Below, piece by piece: positions 4,981-12,020 of a stretch of 28,458 nucleotides of DNA. Under the pieces are notes generated by a model that made no database searches, had not been told where the DNA came from, and saw nothing but the letters and a program-made list of their open reading frames with translations. Made by a program: the position numbers and the translations under genes. The DNA is from a virus, in IMG/VR virus record IMGVR_UViG_3300030329_000695, positions 1 through 28,458 of that record; one strand, given 5' to 3'. Numbering within the stretch: the first letter of the stretch is position 1; each line of letters starts with the position of its first letter.

Positions 4981-5172
4981 ATGGATAACATTAAAAACAA
5001 ATTAATAACAGCAATGGTATTTACCGCAGAGGAGACGGGGGGATTAATAATCCACCTAAACGGATTTGAGGATAAAACCCATGCTGATAAGTTTTTAAAA
5101 AGATTAATGAAGAATAGCGGCATAGACTATAAATCAATACACGAGATGTTTGATTTACCAACAATTCACTAA
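4981..5172 (+). CDS. Small hypothetical protein at the head of the packaging operon
   Basis: The product has 63 residues (MDNIKNKLITAMVFTAEETGG start). There is no Shine-Dalgarno sequence; the 30 nt upstream are A/C-rich (CACAAACACACACAAACACT). No membrane segment; the middle H-L-N-G-F-E-D-K-T-H-A-D-K-F-L-K-R-L-M and C-terminal I-H-E-M-F-D-L-P suggest a small alpha/beta protein. It is the first gene of a block that continues tightly through the membrane microprotein into the large terminase. Family not recognised. Confidence 0.55.
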   Translation: MDNIKNKLITAMVFTAEETGGLIIHLNGFEDKTHADKFLKRLMKNSGIDYKSIHEMFDLPTIH

Positions 5173-5181
5173 GGAGGGATA

Positions 5182-5286
5182 ATGGATATAAATTTACTTA
5201 TTCATGAAGCTAAACATTATTGGAGAGATCACAAAAAAGTGGTTATAGGTGTTGCAGCTTTAATAGTAATATTAGCGATTTTATAA
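5182..5286 (+). CDS. 34-residue membrane microprotein coupled to the large terminase
   Basis: ATG 5182 has a perfect AAGGAGG 5 nt upstream. The product begins MDINLLIHEAKHYWRDHKK, an amphipathic/basic N-terminus, and ends in one hydrophobic segment, VVIGVAALIVILAIL. The stop overlaps the terminase start (TAATG at 5284-5288), and the terminase start has no ribosome site of its own, so terminase translation should depend on this small gene. A one-span peptide with a positively charged flank suggests a membrane protein with the N-terminus inside. It might be holin-like or pinholin-like, or help dock packaging at the membrane; neither is shown. Confidence 0.65.
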   Translation: MDINLLIHEAKHYWRDHKKVVIGVAALIVILAIL

Positions 5287-6566
5287 TGCACGTAAAAATA
5301 CCCTATACCCCAAGACCCTTACAGGCAAAACTGCATAAGGAATTAGATCGATATAGGTTTGCGGTATTATCGTGCCATCGTAGGTTTGGCAAAAGTGTGG
5401 CAATTATTAATCATTTAATAAAAGCTGCACTTACAAACAAACTTAAAAACCCTAGGTTCGCATATATAGCACCTACTTATAAGCAAGCTAAAAGTATCGC
5501 TTGGGATTATATGAAGATGTTTGCCGGAGGAATACCAGGGGTTAGGTTTCACGAAACGGAACTTAGATGTGATTTGCCGAATGGCAGCAGAATAACCTTG
5601 TTATCTTCTGAACAGCCAGATTCACTAAGGGGATTATTCCTTGACGGAGTTTGTATAGATGAGGTAGCGCAAATAGATCCGAGGTTATGGAACGAAATTA
5701 TTAGACCAGCGTTATCTGATAGGAAGGGTTTTTGTTATTTTATAGGAACCCCAGCGGGTATGAGTAATATTTTTTATGAATTATACCAGCACGCTTTATC
5801 AGATGATAAGTGGTTAGCTTATACGGCTAAAGCGAGTGAGACTAAAGTTATCGACCAGGAAGAGCTAGATGCGGCAAAAGCTCAAATGGGAGAATCAAAG
5901 TATAAGCAAGAGTTTGAATGCGATTGGATTGCAAACATTGAAGGTGCAATCTATGGAGAAATTATTAAGAATTTAGAAGAGAAAAAGCAATTAACCAGAG
6001 TGGGTTACGATCCAGCGTTAGTGGTTAATACCGCTTGGGATATTGGCGTAGATGACAGCACGGCTATTATTTTTTTTCAACAATTAGGAAATCAAATAAT
6101 GGTTATTGATTATTATGAAAATAATCGAGAGGGGTTGCCACATTACGTTCAAATGATAAAAGATAAAGATTATGTTTATGGAGAACATTTTGCTCCCCAT
6201 GACATAGAAGTTACCGAATTTTCCTCTGGTAAAACCAGAAGGGAAGTTGCTTACCAGCTTGGAGTAAGATTTAAAATCTTACCTAAGATACCTTTAGAAG
6301 ATGGTATCCACAGTTTAAAAATGGTTCTGCCAAAATGCTGGTTTGATATAGAAAGTACAAAACCATTAATTAATGCTTTACGACATCATCATCGTAAGTA
6401 TAACGAAAAGATGAAGATGTTTAGTAATAAACCAGTTAAGGATTGGTCTAGCCATGCTTGCGATAGCGCAAGATACATGGCTTTAGCAATAACCGAACTA
6501 CCAAGAGAAAAAGTTGCAGCGCAGAAAACCGCTGTCAATGATTATTTAATACACGGAGAAATATAA
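5286..6566 (+). CDS. terL: Terminase large subunit, ATPase and nuclease
   Basis: The product has 426 residues starting at ATG 5286; an upstream in-frame start at 5220 would lie inside the microprotein and lacks family residues. Residues 30-37 C-H-R-R-F-G-K-S are the Walker A motif of phage terminases. L-F-L-D-G-V-C-I-D-E (117-126) is Walker B with catalytic E126. G-T-P-A-G (154-158) is the coupling motif. In the C-terminal RNase H-like nuclease, D252 and D256/D257 (W-D-I-G-V-D-D-S) and a late D (H-A-C-D-S-A-R-Y) are the expected metal ligands. It cuts concatemeric DNA and pumps it through the portal. It lacks a ribosome site and is coupled to the 5182 microprotein by TAATG. The family is clear. 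Confidence 0.95.
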   Translation: MHVKIPYTPRPLQAKLHKELDRYRFAVLSCHRRFGKSVAIINHLIKAALTNKLKNPRFAYIAPTYKQAKSIAWDYMKMFAGGIPGVRFHETELRCDLPNGSRITLLSSEQPDSLRGLFLDGVCIDEVAQIDPRLWNEIIRPALSDRKGFCYFIGTPAGMSNIFYELYQHALSDDKWLAYTAKASETKVIDQEELDAAKAQMGESKYKQEFECDWIANIEGAIYGEIIKNLEEKKQLTRVGYDPALVVNTAWDIGVDDSTAIIFFQQLGNQIMVIDYYENNREGLPHYVQMIKDKDYVYGEHFAPHDIEVTEFSSGKTRREVAYQLGVRFKILPKIPLEDGIHSLKMVLPKCWFDIESTKPLINALRHHHRKYNEKMKMFSNKPVKDWSSHACDSARYMALAITELPREKVAAQKTAVNDYLIHGEI

Positions 6567-6567
6567 T

Positions 6568-6795
6568 ATGGGATTTTTAATGCCAAAAGTATCGATGCCG
6601 GCTTTACCGCCAGCACCAGCACCTATGCCTGACCCACCTTCTTACGAAGATGCGGATAGAAAAGCAGCCATAGCAGAAAAGGAAAGAAAAATAAGAGCTG
6701 CGAGAACGGGAAGAGCATCTACTATTTTAACATCAGCTAAAGGTTTAGAAGATGATGAAACATCAACAAAGAAAACTTTATTAGGAGGATATTAG
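6568..6795 (+). CDS. Small virion-type protein A (R-x-S-T-I-L-T motif)
   Basis: The product has 75 residues. The N-terminal part is proline/alanine-rich (A-L-P-P-A-P-A-P-M-P-D-P-P-S), the centre is charged (E-K-E-R-K-I-R-A-A-R), and the end carries G-R-A-S-T-I-L-T-S-A-K-G-L then K-K-T-L-L-G-G-Y. The R-x-S-T-I-L-T...K-T-L-L-G signature occurs in small proteins between the large terminase and the portal in many podoviruses. Function not established; a virion or assembly role is likely. It is a paralogue of the next gene. GGAGA precedes the start; only one base separates it from terL. Confidence 0.75.
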   Translation: MGFLMPKVSMPALPPAPAPMPDPPSYEDADRKAAIAEKERKIRAARTGRASTILTSAKGLEDDETSTKKTLLGGY

Positions 6796-6796
6796 T

Positions 6797-7012
6797 ATGG
6801 GAGGAGTAGCAAGAAAAATATTACCAAAACCACCAGCACCCGCACCAGTTTATACACCAGCTCCAACTAAAGCTGAAGTATCACAAGCAACAACAACTGA
6901 TGCTACGGGTATTATGCGAGGCAAAGGTAGATCATCGACAATATTAACTGGAGCAAAAGGTTTAGGCGACAACGCATTAACAACAACTAAGAAATCATTA
7001 CTCGGAGGATAG
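6797..7012 (+). CDS. Small virion-type protein B, paralogue of the preceding gene
   Basis: The product has 71 residues. Same design as the upstream gene: a P/A-rich segment (P-K-P-P-A-P-A-P-V-Y-T-P-A-P), then G-K-G-R-S-S-T-I-L-T-G-A-K-G-L and T-K-K-S-L-L-G-G. The pair therefore arose by tandem duplication or has been kept as a two-copy set. AGGAGG lies 8 nt before the ATG. The portal gene follows at once, with GGAGG overlapping the end of this gene's last codons. Confidence 0.75.
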   Translation: MGGVARKILPKPPAPAPVYTPAPTKAEVSQATTTDATGIMRGKGRSSTILTGAKGLGDNALTTTKKSLLGG

Positions 7013-8614
7013 ATGGCAGTAGAACCAAAAGCAAAAATGGTTATTGAGAGATATAAAACTCTCAAAGCACAAAGGGTTACTTGGGAAGATCATTGGCAAG
7101 ATATTGCTGATTATTTCTTACCAAGAAAAGCAAACATAACTATTAAACATACAAAAGGCGATAAAAGGCACGACCAAGTTTATGATGGTACAGCCACACA
7201 CGCATTAGAATTATTATCAGCTAGTTTAAATGGTATGCTAACCAATACTGTTTCCCCTTGGTTTATATTAAAATTTAGAAATGAAATTATAAGTCAAGAT
7301 GACGAAGCTAACGAATGGTTAGAAAGCTGTGCAAAAGTTATGCAGCAAGTCTTTGCTAGATCAAACTTCCAACAAGAAATATTTGAATTATACCACGAAC
7401 TATTAGCGTTTGGTACGTCTGCGATGTTTATTACGGATGATCCTAAAGATGATTTAAGATTTAAAACAATTCACATTTCAGAAATATTTATTACTGAAAA
7501 TGAAAAAGGATTAGTGGATAGCTTAACTAGAAGATTTCATATTAAAAATAAAAACATTCCATTAATGTATCCAGATGCGCAATTACCAAGATCTATAATA
7601 ACAGATATTGAAAAAGCACCTTATGATGATGCTGTTATATTACATTCAGTTTATCCTAATGAAGTTAAGATGGGATATGACAATAGTAAAAATATGGATT
7701 GGGTATCTTGCCATGTTCACGAAAAAACAAGTACATTGTTAAGAGAAAGTGGATTTAAAGAATTTCCTTATGTCGTTCCAAGATATTTAAAATCTTCTTC
7801 AAACGAAGTGTATGGCAGATCGCCAGCGATGAATGCTTTACCTGATACTAAGATGTTAAACACGATGTCTAAGGTATCTATTAAAGCAGCTCAAAAACAA
7901 ATTGACCCACCTTTAATGGTTCCTGATGATGGTTTTATTTTACCAATTAGAACTGTTCCTGGTGGATTAAATTTCTATAGATCTGGAACTAGAGAAAGAA
8001 TTGAACCATTAAATATTGGTAGCAACCAACCTTTAGGTTTGCAAATGGAAGAACAAAGAAGAAAAGCAATTAGAGAAAATTTCTTTGTCGACCAATTAAT
8101 GACAGTACAAGGTGTTAATATGACGGCAACTGAAGTTATGCAAAGAACTGAAGAAAAGATGAGATTGTTGGGTCCAGTATTAGGAAGATTACAATCTGAA
8201 TTATTACAACCATTAATTACTAGAGCTTTTAATTTATTACTTAAAAATAATAAATTACCTCAAATGCCAGAAATGTTAGGAGAACAAGACGTTGAAATAG
8301 AATATGTTTCTCCTTTAGCCAAAGCTCAAAAGACACAAGAGCTTTCATCTATCATGAGAGGAATAGAAATATTTGGTTCAATGCAAAACATTGCACCAGT
8401 ATTTGATTACATAGACATAGATGGTTTAGTTAATCATGTTCAAGATGTTTTAGGATTACCAGCTAAAATTATGAGATCAAAAGCAGAGGTACAACAAATC
8501 CAACAACAAAAACAACAAGCCGAAATGGAGCAAATGCAATTACAACAAGCACAGCAAGTCGCTGAAGCAGCTGGTAAAGTAGCACCCGCTCTAAAGGTGG
8601 CTAATGAACAATAA
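7013..8614 (+). CDS. Portal protein (head-tail connector), T7 gp8-like
   Basis: The product has 533 residues, close to T7 gp8 (536). Early motif W-E-D-H-W-Q-D-I-A-D-Y-F-L-P-R, then H-A-L-E-L-L-S-A-S-L-N-G-M-L-T-N and S-P-W-F-I-L, followed by 'F-G-T-S-A-M-F' are typical of podovirus head-tail connectors. Further on come K-A-A-Q-K-Q-I-D-P-P-L-M-V-P and M-T-A-T-E-V-M-Q-R-T-E-E. The C-terminal 60 residues are Gln-rich (QQIQQQKQQAEMEQMQLQQA). It forms the dodecameric ring through which DNA enters and leaves. It starts directly after the small paralogue pair and its end overlaps the Bbp19-like gene by 11 nt. Confidence 0.93.
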   Translation: MAVEPKAKMVIERYKTLKAQRVTWEDHWQDIADYFLPRKANITIKHTKGDKRHDQVYDGTATHALELLSASLNGMLTNTVSPWFILKFRNEIISQDDEANEWLESCAKVMQQVFARSNFQQEIFELYHELLAFGTSAMFITDDPKDDLRFKTIHISEIFITENEKGLVDSLTRRFHIKNKNIPLMYPDAQLPRSIITDIEKAPYDDAVILHSVYPNEVKMGYDNSKNMDWVSCHVHEKTSTLLRESGFKEFPYVVPRYLKSSSNEVYGRSPAMNALPDTKMLNTMSKVSIKAAQKQIDPPLMVPDDGFILPIRTVPGGLNFYRSGTRERIEPLNIGSNQPLGLQMEEQRRKAIRENFFVDQLMTVQGVNMTATEVMQRTEEKMRLLGPVLGRLQSELLQPLITRAFNLLLKNNKLPQMPEMLGEQDVEIEYVSPLAKAQKTQELSSIMRGIEIFGSMQNIAPVFDYIDIDGLVNHVQDVLGLPAKIMRSKAEVQQIQQQKQQAEMEQMQLQQAQQVAEAAGKVAPALKVANEQ

Positions 8615-8816
8615 TGATTTAAAGCAATTAACTATTGCTTACAAACAAGTTTTTGAATCTGACAATGGTAAAAAAGTATTGGAAGATTTAGAAAAGAGAT
8701 GCAGCTATCATAGCACTACTCACATTAAAGGAGATAGTCATGAAAGCGCATTTTTAGAAGGAACAAGATCAGTAGTCTTGTTCATTAAAAATATGCTTAA
8801 CAAAAAAGGAGAATAA
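8604..8816 (+). CDS. Bbp19-like phage protein
   Basis: The product has 70 residues. Pattern A-Y-K-Q-V-F-E-S-D-N-G-K-K-V-L-E-D-L-E, a histidine-rich middle (Y-H-S-T-T-H-I) and F-L-E-G-T-R-S-V-V-L-F-I fits the Bbp19-like phage family, which is usually found next to portal and scaffold genes. Function unknown; the position suggests a head assembly role. AAGGTGG lies 4 nt before the ATG inside the portal gene. Confidence 0.65.
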   Translation: MNNNDLKQLTIAYKQVFESDNGKKVLEDLEKRCSYHSTTHIKGDSHESAFLEGTRSVVLFIKNMLNKKGE

Positions 8817-8818
8817 AA

Positions 8819-9655
8819 ATGTCAAGCGAAAATCAAGAGGTAGCAGCACCGGTTGAACAACCATCGGTACTGTCTGGAGACCCTAAAACAGAAACTCCAC
8901 AAGCAACTACAGATTGGAAAGCTAGTCTTTCTGAAGAAATAAGATCTGATAAATCTTTAGAGAATATTAAAGATATAGAAGGTTTAGCAAAGTCTTATGT
9001 CCACGCACAAAAAATGGTTGGATCGGATAAAATTCCAGTTCCAAACAAATATGCAACAGATAAGGATTGGGATGCAGTTTATGAAAAACTAGGTAGACCA
9101 AAATCTGCTGATGGATATAAATATGACTTACCACAAGACAAACAAGTGGATGAAGCATCATTAAAAGAATTTTCAAACCAAGCGCATAAGTTGGGATTAT
9201 TACCAACACAAGCTAATGGTGTTGTTAAATTTTATAATGAAATGACAGCTAAGTCTATACAAGATGCTGACAGTAAAGCTCTTGCTGCTAGAGAAAATAG
9301 CACAAAGGAACTTAAACAAGAGTGGGGTCAAGCATTCGATCAAAAAATTAACCAAGCAGCAACTTTAGCAAAATCAGTTGGTGCTACTGAGCTTTTTGAT
9401 ACTAATTTAGCAGATGGAACTAAACTGGGAGATCATCCGGTTATGATTAAAGCATTTGCAGAATTAGCAAGTAAAATGGGAGAAGATACTATAACACAAG
9501 CATCTGGACCAGCTTATTTGACACCAAACCAAATTGAAAAGCAAATTGGAGAACTAACGCAAGTTGGTTCAGCTTATTGGGATAAAAACCATATAAACCA
9601 TCAGGCAGCGGTTGAAGAAGTTTTGGCTTTACGAGAAAAGAAAAATCAAGTATAG
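8819..9655 (+). CDS. Capsid scaffolding protein
   Basis: The product has 278 residues, mostly helical, acidic and Gln/Lys-rich, as usual for podovirus scaffolds (T7 gp9 has about 307). A disordered N-terminus (VEQPSVLSGDPKTETPQATT) is followed by a G-L-A-K-S-Y-V-H-A-Q-K-M-V-G segment that is a good marker of this scaffold family and by I-P-V-P-N-K-Y-A-T-D-K-D-W. The C-terminal helix is A-A-V-E-E-V-L-A-L-R-E-K-K. It lies between portal and major capsid genes. It guides capsid assembly and is removed before maturation; no protease is seen. Confidence 0.85.
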   Translation: MSSENQEVAAPVEQPSVLSGDPKTETPQATTDWKASLSEEIRSDKSLENIKDIEGLAKSYVHAQKMVGSDKIPVPNKYATDKDWDAVYEKLGRPKSADGYKYDLPQDKQVDEASLKEFSNQAHKLGLLPTQANGVVKFYNEMTAKSIQDADSKALAARENSTKELKQEWGQAFDQKINQAATLAKSVGATELFDTNLADGTKLGDHPVMIKAFAELASKMGEDTITQASGPAYLTPNQIEKQIGELTQVGSAYWDKNHINHQAAVEEVLALREKKNQV

Positions 9656-9684
9656 CTGAAAATAATTAGGATAATCGAAAGACC

Positions 9685-9761
9685 CTAGTTGACACTATGA
9701 AAGTATAGGTTCCAGGAGAACTAAAATCGAGGAGCGACCCGTAAGGATAATCATCCGATTT
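9685..9761 (+). promoter_or_regulatory. Capsid-gene 5' leader with potential hairpins
   Basis: The 141-nt gap between scaffold and capsid genes can form several short stems. CTAT/ATAG (9695-9698/9705-9708) has a GAAAGT loop. GTTC/GAAC (9709-9712/9718-9721) has the AGGA of a ribosome-site-like sequence in its loop. GGAT/ATCC (9745-9748/9753-9756) lies within AAATC/GATTT (9724-9728/9757-9761). AGGATAATC occurs twice (9668-9676 and 9744-9752). These may stabilise or regulate the capsid message. Each stem is short and could be chance. Confidence 0.3.
9686..9703 (+). promoter_or_regulatory. SP6-like phage promoter candidate before the capsid gene
   Basis: TAGTTGACACTATGAAAG matches 15 of 18 positions of the SP6 RNA polymerase promoter (TAGGTGACACTATAGAAG, compared from memory by hand). 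It contains TTGACA but no -10 box at 16-18 bp, so a sigma70 reading is poor. The place, just before the major capsid gene, is where T7-type phages put a strong late promoter. No phage RNA polymerase gene lies in the window, so the call depends on one elsewhere. Confidence 0.4.
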
Positions 9762-9796
9762 AACATTAACATAAACAATAACGGGAGGAACTTATT

Positions 9797-10672
9797 ATGA
9801 GTTCACAAATAACTACTTCTTTCGTTGAGCAGTATAGCTCTAATGTTGCTATGCTTTCTCAACAAATGGGAAGTAAATTAAGATCTTCTGTTGATGTGGA
9901 AAAAATAACTGGGAAAAACGCTTTCTTCGATCAAGTCGGAGTTACTGCTGCTCAATTAAGAACGAGTAGACATGGCGATACACCTCAGATCGACACTCCT
10001 CATAGCAGAAGAAGATTGAGCTTGGCTGACTACGAATGGGCTGACTTAGTTGACGATGTTGACAAAGTTAGAATGCTTGTAGACCCAACTAGCTCATACG
10101 CTAGAGCGGCTGCGGCAGCTATGAACAGAGCAATGGATGATGTAATTATTACAGCGTTCAACGCTTCTGCGAATACTGGTGTAGCTGGTGGTACATCTAC
10201 AGCTCTACCTTCTGGACAAAAAACAGCAACTTCAGATCAATCAGATGGTTTGACTATTGCTAAACTTTTGGCTGCGAAGAAAATCTTAGATGATAACGAT
10301 GTTGACCCTTCATTGAAGAGATACATTGTTTGCGGACCACAACAAATATCAGATCTATTAGGAACAACTCAGGTTACAAGTTCGGATTACAACGTAGTTC
10401 GTGCTTTAGCAACTGGAGCTATCAATTCCTACTTAGGATTTGAGTTTATAATGTCAACTAGATTGAACAAGGATGCAACTAACACTACTGACAGATTAGT
10501 TTTTGCATATACTGAAGATGCTATTAAATTAGGTATCGGTAAGGATATTTCTGCAAAAATTTCTGAAAGAGCTGACAAGTCTTACTCAACTCAGGTTTAT
10601 TACTCAATGAGTTTGGGAGCAGTTCGTATGGAAGAAGAAAAAGTTGTTCAAATTCCTTGTCATGAAGCATAA
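9797..10672 (+). CDS. Major capsid protein
   Basis: The product has 291 residues. The gene follows the scaffold, has a strong GGGAGG site and a long leader, and encodes an HK97-fold type podovirus capsid subunit. Clues are the N-terminal helix F-V-E-Q-Y-S-S-N-V-A-M-L-S-Q-Q-M-G-S-K-L-R, V-T-A-A-Q-L-R-T-S-R-H-G-D-T, the acidic D-Y-E-W-A-D-L-V-D-D-V-D segment and S-Y-A-R-A-A-A-A-A-M-N-R-A-M-D-D-V-I. The C-terminal part, Q-V-Y-Y-S-M-S-L-G-A-V-R-M-E-E-E-K-V-V-Q-I, is typical of this marine podovirus capsid family. It builds the shell. Length is shorter than T7 gp10A (345) but usual for this group. The assignment rests on motifs plus context. Confidence 0.9.
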   Translation: MSSQITTSFVEQYSSNVAMLSQQMGSKLRSSVDVEKITGKNAFFDQVGVTAAQLRTSRHGDTPQIDTPHSRRRLSLADYEWADLVDDVDKVRMLVDPTSSYARAAAAAMNRAMDDVIITAFNASANTGVAGGTSTALPSGQKTATSDQSDGLTIAKLLAAKKILDDNDVDPSLKRYIVCGPQQISDLLGTTQVTSSDYNVVRALATGAINSYLGFEFIMSTRLNKDATNTTDRLVFAYTEDAIKLGIGKDISAKISERADKSYSTQVYYSMSLGAVRMEEEKVVQIPCHEA

Positions 10673-10696
10673 TCAATAGAATAGGAGAAAATCACA

Positions 10697-11176
10697 ATGG
10701 GAACTAAAAACTCAGACTTAGTAGCAAATTTTGAAGCTACGCCACCAGTTCTTACAGATAGTGGTCTTTTACACGGAGTTCTTCGTGTTGCACAAGGCAC
10801 TATAGTTGTAGCAGCTGGCGATAGTGATGATGACGATATTGTTATGCTTGCACCGATACCAAGTAATGCGATTGTACCTCAAATATGGGTAGGATCAGAT
10901 ACATTTGGCGGTTCATGTACTTTCAATGTTGGAATTTATCAAAGTAATGGAACAGTAGTAGACGAAGATTACTTCGCAACTGCGGTAGCTGATGCTGCTG
11001 CAATGGCAGATGTAAGACACGAAGCTGCTGACATTAATACTGCTGGTAAAGCAATGTGGGAAATGGCTGGAGCAAGTTCAGATCCTGGAGGTTTCTACTA
11101 CATAGCGGCTACTATGGCTGCTGCGGGTGGAACTGAAGGCGATATGTCTTTCTGCATACACTACGTTGTTAACTAG
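10697..11176 (+). CDS. Probable capsid decoration or minor head protein
   Basis: The product has 159 residues, Ala/Gly/Asp-rich. Features are H-G-V-L-R-V-A-Q-G-T-I-V-V-A-A-G-D-S-D-D-D-D-I-V (an acidic D4 run), I-P-S-N-A-I-V-P-Q-I-W-V-G, a central T-F-N-V-G-I-Y and G-G-F-Y-Y-I-A-A-T-M-A-A-A-G-G. It looks like a beta-sandwich. It lies directly behind the capsid gene (24-nt gap, AGGAGA site). Genes with this position and composition in marine podoviruses are usually called decoration or structural proteins. No signature proves it. Confidence 0.6.
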   Translation: MGTKNSDLVANFEATPPVLTDSGLLHGVLRVAQGTIVVAAGDSDDDDIVMLAPIPSNAIVPQIWVGSDTFGGSCTFNVGIYQSNGTVVDEDYFATAVADAAAMADVRHEAADINTAGKAMWEMAGASSDPGGFYYIAATMAAAGGTEGDMSFCIHYVVN

Positions 11177-11189
11177 AAAAAAAGAATTT

Positions 11190-11221
11190 TAGGCGGGGAA
11201 AGCGAGAGTGGAACCCGCCTA
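11190..11221 (+). promoter_or_regulatory. Stem-loop between head and tail genes
   Basis: TAGGCGGG (11190-11197) pairs perfectly with CCCGCCTA (11214-11221) around a 16-nt purine-rich loop (GAAAGCGAGAGTGGAA). No T run follows, so it is not a standard rho-independent terminator. The AGGA ribosome site of the next gene begins on the last base of the stem. It could attenuate translation, protect or process the message after the abundant capsid transcript, or lower downstream expression. Confidence 0.5.
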
Positions 11222-11228
11222 GGATGCA

Positions 11229-11435
11229 ATGATAAAAAAGTTAGATAAACCAAAACTTGTCTTACATTTTAAAAGTGGAAATCATATTTATAGATACGTT
11301 TTGGTAGACAGATTTAAAAACGATAACAAGTATCATTATGGTTTTGATACTAAAGAAGAATTAACAGAAGCAGAAATATTTGCTTTAACAAAACCAAGAA
11401 CATTAAGAAGAAAATATATAATTAAAAAGGATTAA
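11229..11435 (+). CDS. Small hypothetical protein between head and tail genes
   Basis: The product has 68 residues, basic (start MIKKLDKPKLVLHFKSGNHI, end T-L-R-R-K-Y-I-I-K-K-D). Two beta-strand-like stretches (H-I-Y-R-Y-V-L-V-D-R-F) and F-D-T-K-E-E-L-T-E-A-E-I-F-A-L-T are visible. AGGA precedes the ATG right after a stem-loop. Its place just before tail tube A suggests an assembly or head-completion role, but I do not recognise the family. Confidence 0.6.
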   Translation: MIKKLDKPKLVLHFKSGNHIYRYVLVDRFKNDNKYHYGFDTKEELTEAEIFALTKPRTLRRKYIIKKD

Positions 11436-11436
11436 T

Positions 11437-12018
11437 ATGGCATCAGTAGTACAAATTTGTAATTCAGCATTAAATCAATTAGGAGCTAGTTCTATTACAG
11501 CTCTTACTGAAAATTCTAAAAATGCAAGAATATGCAACGAAAGATATGAAACAGTTAGAGATGCGGTTTATAGATCTCATCCTTGGAACTGTTTAGTTAA
11601 GAGAGTTCAATTAGCGCAAGACAGCGATACTCCAGCTTGGGGTTTTTCTTATCAATATACTTTACCAAGTGATTGCTTGCGTGTTTTACAAATTAAAGAT
11701 TACAATTCAGATTACAAAATTGAGGGTAGAAAATTATTAATAGAAGAAAGTGAAGTCTATTTAATTTATCTAGCCATGGAATCAGATGTTAATCAATTAG
11801 ATGTTTTATTAAGAGAAACTATATCAGCTTGTTTAGCACAAGATATAGCTTATGCCATAACATCAAATCTGCAAGTTGCAAAACTTATGGCAGAAAAATA
11901 CCAAGCAAAATTATCTGAAGCAAGACATACAGACGCAAGTGAAGGATATAATACTGATCCTAATCTTGCACCAACAGATCAAATAATAACAGAAGATTTT
12001 ATAAACAGTAGATACTAA
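11437..12018 (+). CDS. Tail tubular protein A, T7 gp11-like
   Basis: The product has 193 residues, close to T7 gp11 (196). The start V-V-Q-I-C-N-S-A-L-N-Q-L-G-A, then A-R-I-C-N-E-R-Y-E-T-V-R-D-A-V-Y-R-S-H-P-W-N-C, and Y-T-L-P-S-D-C-L-R-V are diagnostic motifs of the gp11 family. It binds under the portal as the adaptor ring connecting head and nozzle. AAGGA site; one base separates it from the preceding stop. Confidence 0.93.
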   Translation: MASVVQICNSALNQLGASSITALTENSKNARICNERYETVRDAVYRSHPWNCLVKRVQLAQDSDTPAWGFSYQYTLPSDCLRVLQIKDYNSDYKIEGRKLLIEESEVYLIYLAMESDVNQLDVLLRETISACLAQDIAYAITSNLQVAKLMAEKYQAKLSEARHTDASEGYNTDPNLAPTDQIITEDFINSRY

Positions 12019-12020
12019 AT

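Noticed and set aside
10800-10810. CACTATAG as another SP6-like promoter
   Set aside because: It lies inside the 10697 coding frame (Gly-Thr-Ile-Val) and lacks the TTGA/GTGA upstream part.
11190-11221. Rho-independent terminator
   Set aside because: The stem is strong but not followed by a T run; the next gene's ribosome site begins immediately.
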